Below, piece after piece: positions 23,491 to 35,688 of a stretch of DNA of 55,000 nucleotides. Source of the stretch: Glandiceps talaboti. Taxonomy: Eukaryota > Hemichordata > Enteropneusta > Spengelidae. Every line of letters begins with the position of its first letter. Within the stretch, counting starts at the first letter, position 1. The position numbers and the translations under genes are program-made. The stretch is from positions 19,499,819 to 19,554,818 of the forward strand of contig NC_135564.1 of NCBI RefSeq assembly GCF_964340395.1. Reading direction: 5' to 3'. A model generated the notes under the pieces. It worked only from the letters and a program-made list of their open reading frames with translations, was not told the origin of the DNA and did not search any database.

Positions 23491-23875
23491 ATTTACCTTT
23501 TGAAGATTTTGATAAGTGTAAATCACAGAGTAAGCCATGTATATCAAATTTTAGTTCAGATACTGTGTTTACAAAGGACTTCATTTTCACTGAATACAGA
23601 AATGGACACTTTTGACTTTACCTTTTTGTATCCTACTATGAGGTCTTGAGTATCTATACTAGTGTGCCATAACATATTTCCAGGAATTAAATTCCACAAA
23701 ATAACACTCTGATCCTGGCCCTAGTATATCTAGTATTTCCTACACATGTATGTATAATTATTTGCCTATATGTAGGAACATTTTAGTCAAGTTCTGTGCT
23801 ATGATTTACACTATTATCTTCACACATTATATCTAGTCAAAGTGGAACATTTTACCCTTAATCTGGCTAAGCCCC

Positions 23876-24070
23876 ATGCTGCGTGAAGGGTAAACAACAC
23901 ATGTCAGTAGTAATCGATCACAAATTGACAGGCAGTTGTAATTGGTTTACTTCCTTCAGACAATTGCTCATTACTATTTCATTAGTACAGCTGTAAAACT
24001 AAAATCGTGTGGAGACACAATAACGTCATCACGTTTATATGAATACTGTTGGGGGTAGCATAGATATCTG
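23876..24070. repeat. Interspersed repeat, second copy of 5403-5600
   Basis: It shares ACATGTCAGTAGTAATC, ATTGACAGG and AATAACGTCATCACGTTTAT with the earlier copy, in the same order. Class unknown. Confidence 0.55.
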
Positions 24071-26089
24071 TGCTAACATAACGACTTCGACTAGATGTAA
24101 TGTGTCAAGATAACATAGTGTAATTAATCGGAACATGGTCGTATTGGAACTAGACTGGGAACATTTATGACAGAGGAAAGTGCTGGACTCTGACATGACC
24201 ACTTTAAATTCTACATAGTTGATAACTTTAAATTATACGTGATCAGCATTTACATTAATTTAGAGATATTCCTCTCCTCAGTAATTTGCATGAACCCTGA
24301 ACAAAGTGAATCCTTACGAATTGTAGCTTTTCATTCAGATCTTTGTAAAATGATGACTTTTAAAAAATTTTATTATCATTTGTTCATACTTGTTTCAGCA
24401 GGTATTTCATGTGGATATGTATTGTATATAGTGGACAATTCATCATTCTCCAGCAATAAACATTACTGTGAACCTTGTGATACAGTGTTAAACTCTTTGT
24501 GTGAATGTTATCATTTCAGTTTTCATCTGTTCCCCTTTCCTTTACAATGTGGTGACTCACGAGAAGATCTGAGGCGTTTTGTGCTGTCTCATGATGGTCA
24601 AATATTTAGAATGGCTGGCTTGGAATCTGCAGGTTATGGGTTCGAGCCTTGTTGCTGTAGTTTGTTTCTGAATGGCTAAAGTTCTTGGGCAAGATTTGAA
24701 CCGTGGTTGTGCCTCAGTCAACCCAGCTGGGACCTGGTAGGATAGAGGTTGCAATGTGAATGCTTTAATCCTATGCACTTATAGAGGCTGCAATGGATGT
24801 TATGCTCCCTAGGGAAATGAGGAAGCATAAAAGGCTGTTGTGCCATTATTAGTCCATATCTGGGGGTCATAATTGTTATGCACATTTACAGGATGTGGGG
24901 AAGCGCTATATGAAAACTAAAAACATTACTGTTGTCTGTTCTTCAAGTTGAACACAATCAGAAGTTTACAGACACAAATATTTCAAAGCTGCGCCAGCTG
25001 CAACTGAACATATCAAATTAATATTGGGGTTGCACCCAAAACTAGCGCCCTCAACGGCAATCACGATCTGCTACCGCAAAAGTTCGCCTACTGATTAACG
25101 TGTACAATGTCTAAATTTTGGTATTTTAACAGTTTCAAATATTGTTATCCTATCGAAAAACAATACTACAGTTAAAAAAATAAGTAATTTTAACATGGTG
25201 ACATTCAAAACCAAGCTTTCACTCAAGATTTAAACTTGTCACTTCACGGCCTACAGATAATACTGACCACCACTAATTAACTGATACAATGTATTTTTAT
25301 AAGGAACTGACCAATTATTAGTGAATATATAGTTTTGGTTACTTGATGAAAAAGGTTTTAAAGTCTTTAGCAAACTGTAAAACATGGTTGTCACTGTCAG
25401 ATGATCTATGTATTATGCATGAATTTGTAATTACCGTGTTTGGGTTCAGACATGACGCTGTCGCCAAACACCCAGTTGGAGAGAATCTTATTATTGCAAT
25501 AGCTGACATTGGCGTCAAGACAATAATTTAGACGTGCTTTTATAAATCCACGCCATCTCGTTTCAATAGGTATTGCTATCATTTTTCCTGAGAATAAGAG
25601 ACTTTAGTGATGAGGGCATCACATTTTAGATAAGACGGAAGAATGTCATAACTCTACATGTTTTAGTATTTAATAAGATAGCGTGTCCTCAAGACGTCCT
25701 TTTGTTTCAAATTCACGGACCTACGCGTCATTCGCGTAATTTACATATAGTCATGTTTAGACATTCCAACTTTTCCTGTAAAGTGATTTGACACTCGACT
25801 TCTGGCCTTGGGGTGAGGGAGTCGACTTCTGACTCTGCCCTAGGGATGAAGCCGGGAGGTTTCAGGGCTTTGATAAATAAAGTCTATGTTCCAGTTCATA
25901 CCACATATATCGTCTCATATGCAGTTTATCATTCCACTACAAGTCTTGCTGATCTTAAAGATTTGATACCATAGTGACGACATTACACATTTTGACAGAA
26001 TGCACCTAATTGCCATACACATGCACCATCATGGTTGTCAAGAACAGTTTCTGCTGCTGTGTCGACAAGGTAACCGACCAGAATTCAGG
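24071..26089. other. Gene-free stretch apart from SINE copy 3
   Basis: The 146-codon open frame at 24239-24679 runs into the SINE and shows no domain or exon borders, so it is judged accidental. I see no other feature before the methyltransferase duplication begins at about 26090. Confidence 0.45.
24590..24930 (+). mobile_element. tRNA-derived SINE, copy 3
   Basis: ATGATGGTCAAATATTTAGA is followed by a B-box match, GGGTTCGAGCC, at about 24640. The body then runs TTGTTTCTGAATGGCTAAAG to GGGAAGCGCTATATGAAAAC. It is colinear with copies 1 and 2 and more diverged in the middle. Confidence 0.85.
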
Positions 26090-26240
26090 GATTTTTTTTC
26101 CGTGCATGACATTTGATTGTATGTGTTGAACGAAGACGGCGATGTAGTAATTGGTGTGAATTTCGTATGTAAAAATGATATATTTTCTTCCCCAACAGGC
26201 CTACAGTTGAGCTGTGGCACTGTTGGTTAGCAGTACCAAT

Positions 26241-28048
26241 TTGAGGGATCCTTCTGTACTAACATGGGGAGGGGGTTGGGAGGGGGAGGTCACTTTTACA
26301 AATCGATTATCGGGGGAGGGCCATATGTTAGAAAATGGAATTAGGGGAGGGTGACATTTTACTGTAACCCATTATTAATATTGTCTAATTACGTGGGGGA
26401 AATTTTAGCATCTCACTAATACTACTTCCATTTTGGGTTAGGGAACCGTCATTGTGTATAACCTATGACCTGGGGAGGAATTGCTTTGAAAAAACAGAAA
26501 ATTTGAGTACCCCCCCCCCCCACACCCGCCTGGCTTGAACTTTTTCGTAACCCCCTACTTGACTCAACATTTTTTCGTAACCCCCCCCCCCCTCCACCAT
26601 TTTACAGTCATGTAATTTGATATCGAGGCCAAACAGGTAGTGCATCCCTTGTTTCTCATTCAGTAGACTCCAGTGAACAAAAAAATACCAAAGTTGGAGG
26701 TTTGTGGGGGGGGGGGGTGCACGGTAACCCCCTCTGGCCCATGGACTATTTCGTGTCATGGTAAGGTTCACGGCGCGGACTGCTTTATTTCGAATGGTAA
26801 ATATAATCATCACTGTCTTCTGTGTGTGAGTGAAGGTATAAATCGTAATGATAACGTATAGGAGGTAAATATATTTAAAACATTTTTGAACGCGAGTATC
26901 ACAGAGATGAACCGGTATACGAGTAATCTCCATAAATTAAAATTAGTTAAACCTGCATAGTCACTCCACGCGCACTTGTTTAAACATAAAATCACGATGA
27001 TATCATACCGAAAATAAAGTTTCCCATTTCTGTTCATACTCTCATTTTCAACGTCAATTATTAGTTTGGGGTATTTCTTCCTTGATAAGAGTAAGACACC
27101 CTCTGTTCAGTTCTGTGCACCATGTCAGGCATTCATGATAATTTTGCGAGTGTAAGGCCAGTAACATGTTTTTAAAAATCTTTCAGAATGAAGTTTTCCT
27201 TGAAAATAATATAGTGTGCAACCCTTTATTTATTCAAAAGGAAAATATTCATTGATATTTTCAAAGCTGGTTTTCAGAAGGTCACTTCATGACATCCACA
27301 CTATTGCTGTTTCTTACGCTGTCGAATTAAGACCTCACCAGTCATCAAATGTTTTGAATTTAAGGATGAGACTCACGTTTTAGGCCTCATTTTAGTGATT
27401 TTAATTTATTTCAAAATTTGAATCCCCTCCCAATGACCTTTGTAATGGGGAAAATGTCAAGACCATATTTATTAGGAAATGCAAGAATTACTAGCAAAAA
27501 TGAACATTGTCGCTTCCTGTGCATTCCGTTTTATTCATTTGTTTTAACTCTGGTCGGATTAGCTGGGATATCAGTACATCAAGAGGGTACGACAATTTAA
27601 TTATCTGATGCAGAGGAGGCGGGAAGGGGTGCAGAGCATGATGGGTAAAATCAACAGTGAAAGCTCATTACGCAGTGAGCCTCCGTTGTGTACACTCCGA
27701 TCGTTTGGTACGGTTACAATTGTGGCTGGCTCAGTGCTCACCAGCCGTATTTTGGGGCATTTTCAACTCGCCGTAACTTTCACAACAATTCATCATTTTG
27801 GATACTATAAAGCGAAAATCTCCACTGATATTTCTCCTTCTGTGCTAGGAGAATCGATTTTGGAATTATTGATAGGAATACTGTGATTTTTAGGCGATTT
27901 CGTGAAGAATACTTGACCCCGCTGAGGTCGTAAATTTCGGTCCGGTTTTTCGCCCATTTGTTGTTTCGCCTAAAATTTACAAATTTTGCAAAATACTAGT
28001 AGATGGATTCTTGTGTACTTTTAAATGGCTATAGTTAGAAATAGAGTG
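26241..28048. mobile_element. ~1.8-kb insertion in the 5' flank of methyltransferase A, absent from B
   Basis: Sequence up to CAGTACCAA (26239) and from TTAATACTG (about 28049) is continuous in unit B near 40230-40255. The intervening ~1.8 kb is therefore extra in A, or was lost from B. It contains C- and G-rich 'gggagggtcatatt' style sequence (26250-26720) resembling 48740-48840 and 49535-49630. The 92-codon frame at 27608-27886 is unremarkable. No clear terminal repeats were found. Confidence 0.6.
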
Positions 28049-28128
28049 TTTAATACTGTATTCTGTTTCTGTACCTCGATACAGATCTCGACATCATTGA
28101 TTCATACATACTACATTGAAAGCAGACA

Positions 28129-31100
28129 ATGGCATCGAAAGAAACTAGTGCGGAGTTCATGGGCAGAATTCAAGGCGTGCTGTCATCAGGTTTCCTGTCC
28201 ATCGGCCTTGCTGTAGGTTCAGCAGCCGGACTGTTTCAAGCTATGTCGAGATTAGGAGAACCGAAAACATCTACTGAAATCGCTCGAGAAGCAAACAAGA
28301 AAGAAAGGTAAGTCTTTCCGTCTCACCAATGTTACACTTTTGTTCGACTCCTTTAGTCATGACTTAAATAGGTAATCTACGGGCAGTTCAGTGGAAGGAC
28401 CTATGCGAAAATGAAATTCTATTTTTATGTAACTTACATTAAATGAGCCCATATTATAAAAGAAACTACTGCTAATAAAAGTAGCGTCATCTAAATAACT
28501 GTAGACCTACAGTTGTACACTTGTACCCACTTCGGTCGCTCAATTCAACTGGTCCAGTGCCAGTTTCACCAAAACCTTACCAAACTACGACTTGATCAGG
28601 CCAGCTGAAAAAAAATGTCTGCTTTCTCCAAATTTAAATTTATTATTGGAAACGACTTTACTACTGAAAAAAGGGTCGTTTAATACCCAATAAATGTAGG
28701 GAGGGTAAATCGTTTCAGTTGAATGCATTGTTTAAGACTTGGAACCTTGACAGGTCATTGAGGGACAAGGAGTACTAGTATGTCTGTCACGCACACGATG
28801 TTTACATTGGCACAGTTATAATAAGTCTGCCCAGGGTCTGCCATTGATACCAAAGAAGTTGTTTAGCTGAACTTGTTTTTGACACAAGTGGGGGAGTGAG
28901 TAGCTGACTTTAGAGTTTGGGGTGTAAGATGATAAGAGATGATAAAATAATTATTTATCATTGCTTTTAGTAAATATACAAAAACACTCGTATATTCAAC
29001 TTAAAGGCGTAAATATGCCTTTGGTCTAGAGTTTGTGACCAATTATAAAAAAGACCCCCCAAAAAAAGAACTATAGGGGACATGTGCACGTCACTTTATT
29101 AACCAGTAACTCGAACAACTGTGTACTTTACGTAGATCCTAATAATTTTGACCACAGCTCTCGAAAGTGAATGCACAGAGACTCTTAGGCAAGTACTGCT
29201 TCAAAGTTGTTAGAGTTAACGCTTTCGTTTGAGACCTTGACCCATATGACCTCTTAAAGGTCGGAATTTATACACAAATGAGGTTTGCAAATAGACTCTG
29301 TGTCTCCAGCTATATTCATCATGGCGGGGCTTAAGGTGAGACAGTGATATTCACCGTTGTCTCCAATGAAAAATGAGTATTTAATCATTAACTCCGGCAT
29401 AGACACCGATCAAGTGTAGACAGTGAGAAATATTTTGCAACGGTACACACTAGTAGTCTCGCCACTTGATAGCTGTCGATCAGCTGTCATAACAATTATC
29501 GAAAAAGTGGTTGGGAGTAATGTTGCCATATCGTTGTAATTATGAACTTTACTCTAGATCTGTTACGTGCAAGACTGAAGAATATTGCCATTTCACAATT
29601 TACTTCATTAGAAATCAGTTTTACAAGGCAAATTAAATGAAAGAAAGTATGATAAATGTATTATGGTGGATGTTTTTATTGGACATGGCGAAGTGAACAA
29701 GATGATTGTTCATGCCTTCAACATGTCCATAGTCTATCAGCTAGCCCTCGGATGTTCTTCCGATAAAATACGACACACAGCCGAACAACGCTATCGAGGA
29801 TGGAACATCCGAGGCAGGCCCTCACATGCGAACTTCGTTCGCTTATAGTTATAGCATCGAAAGAAAGCCCGAACGTCTAGCAGCAAGACTAACATGTCCA
29901 TTGCCTAATGGCCAAATCTCACTTAGAAGTGTTAAGTGTCAAGTTAATCCCAAGGTCATCCACAAAGCAAGCAATGTCAGCACTATTTACCCACACTCAG
30001 ACTTCATTCACTTATCTACAGATATATGTTTCATTCCTATTATTCTAGGTCACCAGCTTGCAAAATAGGACAGTGTATCAGTTACAATGACCTATTTTAG
30101 CACTTCCACGGATATAGAAACAAAATACCTGAAAACGACCTTGAAAATAACTTTAGTTACGACTACATGTAAATCCATGATACCATATATACTTGCCTGA
30201 TTTATAAAGTTTGTCCGACTCACATTTAACCTTGGACCAATACAATTATTTCGTTGTACTTGTTTGAATAATCACTCAGTACTTGAAATTAAAGAAAAAT
30301 GTTACGTTCGAAAATATTCAATACCGCTAGTGGTTGATTTTAGAATAATGGTGACAAGTATATGATAAACATTCCTTTCTAGAAATTAAAAATTAAGAAA
30401 TTGTTGTTTCTATAGATATGTACGAGAGTGGCTTGCAGGCATGGTAACTGGGAGAATTGTTGACTATAATCCCAAGGAGGAAACTTATTTTATACCGCCA
30501 TCACATTTGGACTGTCTTCTTGAGGGACAGGCTTTTGCAAACGTTGGCAACACAGTACAATTTGTACCTACACTGTGTGACGGCTATAATGATGTCTTGA
30601 AGTGTATGGAACCAGATGGACCTAGAGGTAAATACAGTCTGTGTAATGAATGAATGAATGTATGTATGTATGTATGTATGTATGTATGTATGTATGTATG
30701 TATGTATGTATGTATGTATGTATATGTACGTATGTACGTACGTATGTACGTATGTATGTATGTATGTATGTATGTATGTATGCATGTATGTATGCATGTA
30801 TGTATGCATGTATGTATGTATGTATGTATGTATGTATGTATGTATGTATGTATGTATGTATGCATGTATGTATGCATGTATGTATGTATGTATGTATGTA
30901 TGTACGTACGTATGTATGTACGTACGTACGTACGTACGTATGTATGTATGCATGTATGCATGCATGCATGCATGTATGTATGTATGTATGTATGTATGTA
31001 TGTATGTATGTATGTATGTATGTATGTATGCATGTATGTATGTATGTATGCATGCATGTATGTATGTATGTATGTATGTATGTATGTATGTATGTATGTA

Positions 31101-33570
31101 TGTATGTATGTATGTATGTATGTATGTATGTATGTATGTATGTATGTATGTATGTATGTATGTGTTTATGTGTTTATGTGTTTATGTGTGTGTATTTCAG
31201 AACACTGTTTAGGTTAAACATCTATTATTTTATCCTCGGAACATACTCTATTTCCCTCATCCTGGTGTCCTGTTATCAAAACAGCATGAAGCTGTACCAA
31301 ACCTATCAGTACTTGTTTTCAATACTTGGGCCATATATACACACAATAGCAATTTTGACATTGGTTTAAGAACGTGGATTTTAGATACGATAGTTCAATT
31401 GCTACGTACATCTGGTATAATTATAGCCGTCTACTCACGGGACCAGTAACTCCGCTATACGTGCTCTCTACCCACCTTGTCCTGATAGTAATTCCAACAC
31501 GCCCAAAGGAAAGAATTTAGAATACCCAAATGTTTATATTTGCGTAACATTGGCATTTCATGTAAATTATCACTCCTGATGTGTAGTACTTAAATTTACA
31601 TTATCAGATTTACATATTACATTTACATAATGACTTCATTTGAATATGTAATAATATAGTCGCTTCCCAGTGAGATCAATTGCAATCAACTGATGTGGAT
31701 ATTTAATTGCAAAGCTAAATAATGGATTAGAATTGCTATCAGGACAAGCTGAACAGAGAACGAGAGAAGAGCAGTAATCATAGATCCAGCTAATATACAG
31801 ACTAGTATTATTACAGCTAGTCTGAGAACTGAAGCCCTGTCTAGGATATTATACCATGATGGCCAAGCCAGGTTCAACAAAAAATATGGAATATATATTC
31901 TGGTCGTTCTACGTCACAGCAACGCGCGTCTTTGTCACGACAATGCGTGTCTACGTCATTGGTTCTACTTCGTTTGAAACTTGATGAGTCAAAACACTCA
32001 GAACTGCCATTACTTTCCCCGATTTTCTTTCATTTACTATTCCCAATATTTTTCTTCATTCAGCCAAAAAATACAGGTCACCTAAATAAGGATGAATTGT
32101 CACCACTCGTCTAGCGACTTGTAGTTACAAAGGTTAGGTCGTATGCATTCATTCATTCGTTAGGTCGCTCGTAATTTCCTTGGCTGAACGAGAAAAAATG
32201 TCTAATTACAATATCAGGAGATCATGTATTCCTAATATTTTATTTACAGGTATTCCATATTCGGTTTATAGCAAATTTCACAAAGTGATGGACCGGGTAT
32301 CATCCACTAGGTTTTCTGGTGTTCCAAAATTCTTGAAAGATATGGATGACGTAATGGCAAAATTGGGTAAGTGACGTCAACATAGATCCAACAATTTGAA
32401 CTTGCATTTAGATCGTTACAGCTGTAGATAATACATCTCCTACCATCAACCAACATAGACTGTTGTTCCCTGAGTCTGTGAATATAATTCTTTGCATAGA
32501 TTTTTAACACAACTTAGGGACGATCGCATAAATGTCGCACAATTCCCCCCAAAACGAACGTCGTTCTTTTAGGTCAAAACCCTCCTCTCCCCATAAACGA
32601 ACTCTCAATAGTGCGACTTCAAACATTTATGATATTCAATGTAAACTATGATGAGAACTGTAGTGGTCACACCACTATGATGTAATGTAAAAACATGATT
32701 GTAAATTAATCACATGAAAGATCATTAAAATACTACCAGAAACCCTCCCTCCATATATCTCACATTAGATGTAAATTTTTATCAACTTTTCATGCATCAA
32801 CATCTAAATTATTAACATTGGGATTCGGTAGAACCTGTAGTTAGTAGAAGTAGTTTAAATGTATTTGTGTTCATGTCATAGAAATGTACATGCTTCATCA
32901 ACCAGCACGTGATTTTGTATTTGGTTAAAACAGCCATTATCAAGCAACAATATAAATCTATCATCGATCACATTCCTTTGTTGAAATAATGCACATCTTC
33001 TTTACTACAGAATCTGGTATTATGGTCTGTGACATTGGATGCGGCAAGGGTACAGCGATTCTCGAATTTGCAAAATTATTCCCCAAGAGCACCTTCTACG
33101 GCATAGATTTTTCAGAATCGCTAGTAAAGGAAGCCCAGTTGGAGGCAGACGAATTAAAACTTCCAAACCTGGCCTTCTACTGCCATGACGCTGTCAAACT
33201 CCCCGCTGATTGGTCAGGAAAATTCGAGCTTTTGCTGTCGATAGATTCGATTCACGACCAGGCTAGACCAGATTTGGTATTGGAAGAATGTTATCGTGTA
33301 CTTAAAAGTGACGGCCATTACATTGTTATTGATATTGATAGCCACACTAAAATCACCGATAATTTAGATAACCCGACCGCTACTACTTTCTACGTATGTA
33401 GTTTGATGCATTGCATGCCGGTATCTTTATACTTTGATGGCGGGTTTGGTCTAGGCACTATGTGGGGTATGGAGAAAGCAATTGAAATGTTTGAAAATGC
33501 AAAGTTCACTTGTGAGCGACATTTTCACCTTGAAGGTACAACAGAGCGAGTTTATGTGTGCAGGAAATAG
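28129..33570 (+). CDS. Rv2258c-like SAM-dependent methyltransferase, paralog A (355 aa, 4 exons)
   Basis: Exons are 28129-28307, 30416-30627, 32250-32366 and 33011-33570. All have GT..AG borders with phases 2, 1 and 1. Residues 1-95 form an N-terminal helical/winged-helix-like region (FMGRIQGVLSSGFLSIGLAV, then ERYVREWLAGMVTGRIVDY). The Rossmann methyltransferase domain starts near 170. Motif I is VCDIGCGKG (175-183), the acidic residue of motif II is D202 in YGIDFS, and D229 sits in CHDAVKLP. The sequence LLLSIDSIHD follows, then the family's C-terminal beta-hairpin. Length matches the bacterial Rv2258c type (about 350 aa). The substrate is unknown for animal members, and cytosolic location is inferred from the lack of a signal peptide or TM segments. 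AATAAA occurs at 33897-33902. B is its tandem sister. Confidence 0.93.
29730..29890. mobile_element. 161-bp inverted-repeat element with 10-bp target duplication
   Basis: AACATGTCCA occurs at 29720-29729 and 29891-29900, bracketing 161 bases. Paralog B has the uninterrupted sequence TTCAACATGTCCACTGCCC (about 42352-42370), a true empty site. The ends pair imperfectly (AGTCTATCAGCTAG against AGTCTTGCTGCTAG). Internally CCTCGGATGTTC pairs with GAACATCCGAGG, and GCGAAC with GTTCGC. A reversed copy lies at 1-115. Confidence 0.88.
30642..31172. repeat. ~530-bp (TGTA)n microsatellite with TGCA and CGTA variants
   Basis: It begins 15 bases after the exon-2 donor of methyltransferase A and fills the start of intron 2. 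TGTA units are interleaved with runs of TGCA and CGTA. It generates 140-240-codon MYVCMYVC and IHTYIHTY open frames on both strands, none of them genes. The paralogous site in B is (TG)n. Confidence 0.97.
32515..32706 (+). mobile_element. MITE-like element X (intron 3 of paralog A)
   Basis: It starts CTTAGGGACGATCGCA, has an AACGAACGTCGTTC palindrome, a CCCTCCTCTCCCC tract, AGTGCGACTTCAAAC and TGTAGTGGTCACACCAC. The same order occurs at 44306-44475 (B intron 3, the same ancestral insertion) and, reversed, at 36763-37700. Confidence 0.75.
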
Positions 33571-33896
33571 TGAAATAAGCGGAGGCAATCTTAAATATAT
33601 CGTATGCAAAATATGAGTGCTAACTGTCATGTTTACAGAGCAAACTAACTGAAAAAATAACTATATGTAAGAGTCGACAGTCGTCGAATTGAGGTTACAA
33701 AGTTGTTCATGTATTTAGGATGTTGAAACTAATTTTCTCTTTACGTGTTCCCTTTTTACTACATGCATGTAGTTTGAATGTTCATTTGATGAGATGCTTC
33801 ATTTAGTAGTTTGCCAAAGGCAATGATAATGTAGATTTCATGTTAACAATTAATTACTATTAATTAATATTTTACTCTTTGTAATTTTATCAAAAG

Positions 33897-33902
33897 AATA
33901 AA
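33897..33902 (+). promoter_or_regulatory. Candidate polyadenylation signal of methyltransferase A
   Basis: AATAAA lies about 330 bases after the stop. The aligned position in B reads GAATTTACC, so this hexamer is lost there. B has other AATAAA hexamers near 45577 and 45960. Confidence 0.45.
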
Positions 33903-34111
33903 TGACCAAACAATGTGATCATAACAATTCCGCTAATTTCTTATGTCACATTTTAGATTAGCATTTAGTTCATTTTTAAAGTAATTTTTATCAAGAAATT
34001 GGAATTAGAACTTACGGAATTGACAGAACCCCAGAACACAGGTATTTTCAGGAGTGTTCCAGGGTTCTCTCCATGCATGTACTTTCACGAGCGTTGCGGC
34101 GAGAACAGTGT

Positions 34112-35619
34112 ACAACCGACATTTGTAATAATTGCTGACATTTTAATAACGCCGATATTATTAATAAAAATCACGTTTTTATGTAATAAAACCGACATTT
34201 GTAATAATTGCATAAATGTGTAATCATTTCTATGAACGACAAATGTAGTAAACTTGTCGACATTTGTAATAAACTTGCCGACACTTGTAGTAAACTAATG
34301 ACATTTGTAATAAACTAACGACATTTGTAATGAAATTGCCGACACCTGAAGTAAACTAACGACATTTGTAATAAATTGCCGACATTTGTAATGAAATTGC
34401 CGACATTTGTAATAAACGCCCGACATTTGTAATAAAATTTCCGGCATCTTAAAGATGTTTAAGAACAGCATTTACATATGAATATATAATTTTATGATGT
34501 GATCGTATCAAAATACTTTAGAATGTGTCGAGTGAATTGATAGGAAACCCACTAGTTTTCGGCTATTTACAATAAAACCTTCACCTTCACCAATCCTAGA
34601 TTTCAACAAATTAAACACCTGAAACTAAGAATCTTTATTACAATTCCCTGCGTAATAACTTATTCTACAAGCCAGGGAAGTTTTACGACGACATTTAGCA
34701 CCAAATTTGATACAGGTGTTACGTATCTAATTCTATTATTCAAATCCAATTTAAAGAAATTTAGTCTATCGTTAGTTGGCCTGTCATAGGCTTGTGTTAA
34801 TAAAACCATCAGAAGTTCTAATATCATGGACAATTATTGGCAAGCGATTATGTTTCTTTTTGTACATAAGTACAATTAGTTCACGGATCAACTTAAACGA
34901 CTTTTTTTGTAGCCAATAAATACATTAGAGGTACACCTAAGAACTCAGCTGCGCATGTCACCCGAACATACTAGTATATGTTAGTATCTGTAACATTGGT
35001 ATAGTGTGACATTACTCTAGATCTTGTAGATACAGTAAAGTCGTTTCGGTTATTTAATAGAGAACTTTAGGTCTGTTCATCGGTACTACGTATAATCGAA
35101 ACTGGAAGCTGGTGTGTGTACCCTAGACTCTGACGACATATGACGATATGCAGTAGCCATAACACATAGTGTCCGTAGTGTGTGATGTCTGAAATATAGC
35201 CTTTATATGTATGTTAACCTCTTCACACTCACAGAAAAGAATATGTCGATGTAGACTTAATGATACACTAGCTTGTTTTAAAAATTACCGATGATGATTA
35301 CTTGTCAACCCATTACGGAACTTTCAAGTTTTTGCCACCAACTGCACCACAAGTTTACTGCTGGTTGTGAAATCGCCGTTTATATGTTTTCTAGAGAAAC
35401 CAACCAACCAACCAACCAACCAACATTACTTGTCCGCAATGATTAAGATATAACAATTTGGCCATGCAAGCACGACGTGTTGACCAAGTGATAGCTTGAT
35501 GATTTGGACTGATGGGTTGGTAAATGAGACGTAAAAGAGTACTGCTGGCTAGTAGGTACTGGTACTAGTAGGTAGGTAGGTAGGTAGATAGGTAGTATGT
35601 AGATAGATAAGTAGAGTTA

Positions 35620-35688
<69 letters not shown>

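Larger units (their letters stand above)
26090..34030 (+). repeat. Segmental duplication, unit A
   Basis: Promoter, exons, introns and 3' flank of methyltransferase A align colinearly with 38265-45950. Exon offsets vary between 11.8 and 12.5 kb because of indels in introns. Homology starts around ATTTGATTGTRTGTGTTGAA and fades shortly after 34010. The high identity of introns as well as exons indicates a fairly recent duplication. Confidence 0.85.

Noticed and set aside
22868-23649. Several open frames of 80-190 codons on both strands
   Set aside because: They are frame-shifted readings of the 43-bp minisatellite, with no splice sites or known domains.
24239-24679. 146-codon plus-strand open frame
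   Set aside because: Its second half lies in a tRNA SINE and its first half has no domain, exon border or codon bias.
30642-31172. Possible CRISPR-like or other spaced repeat array
   Set aside because: Pure tetranucleotide slippage without spacers, and the genome is animal.
30584-31369. Overlapping 140-240-codon open frames on both strands
   Set aside because: They are translations of the (TGTA)n array (MYVC and IHTY periodicity) inside an intron.
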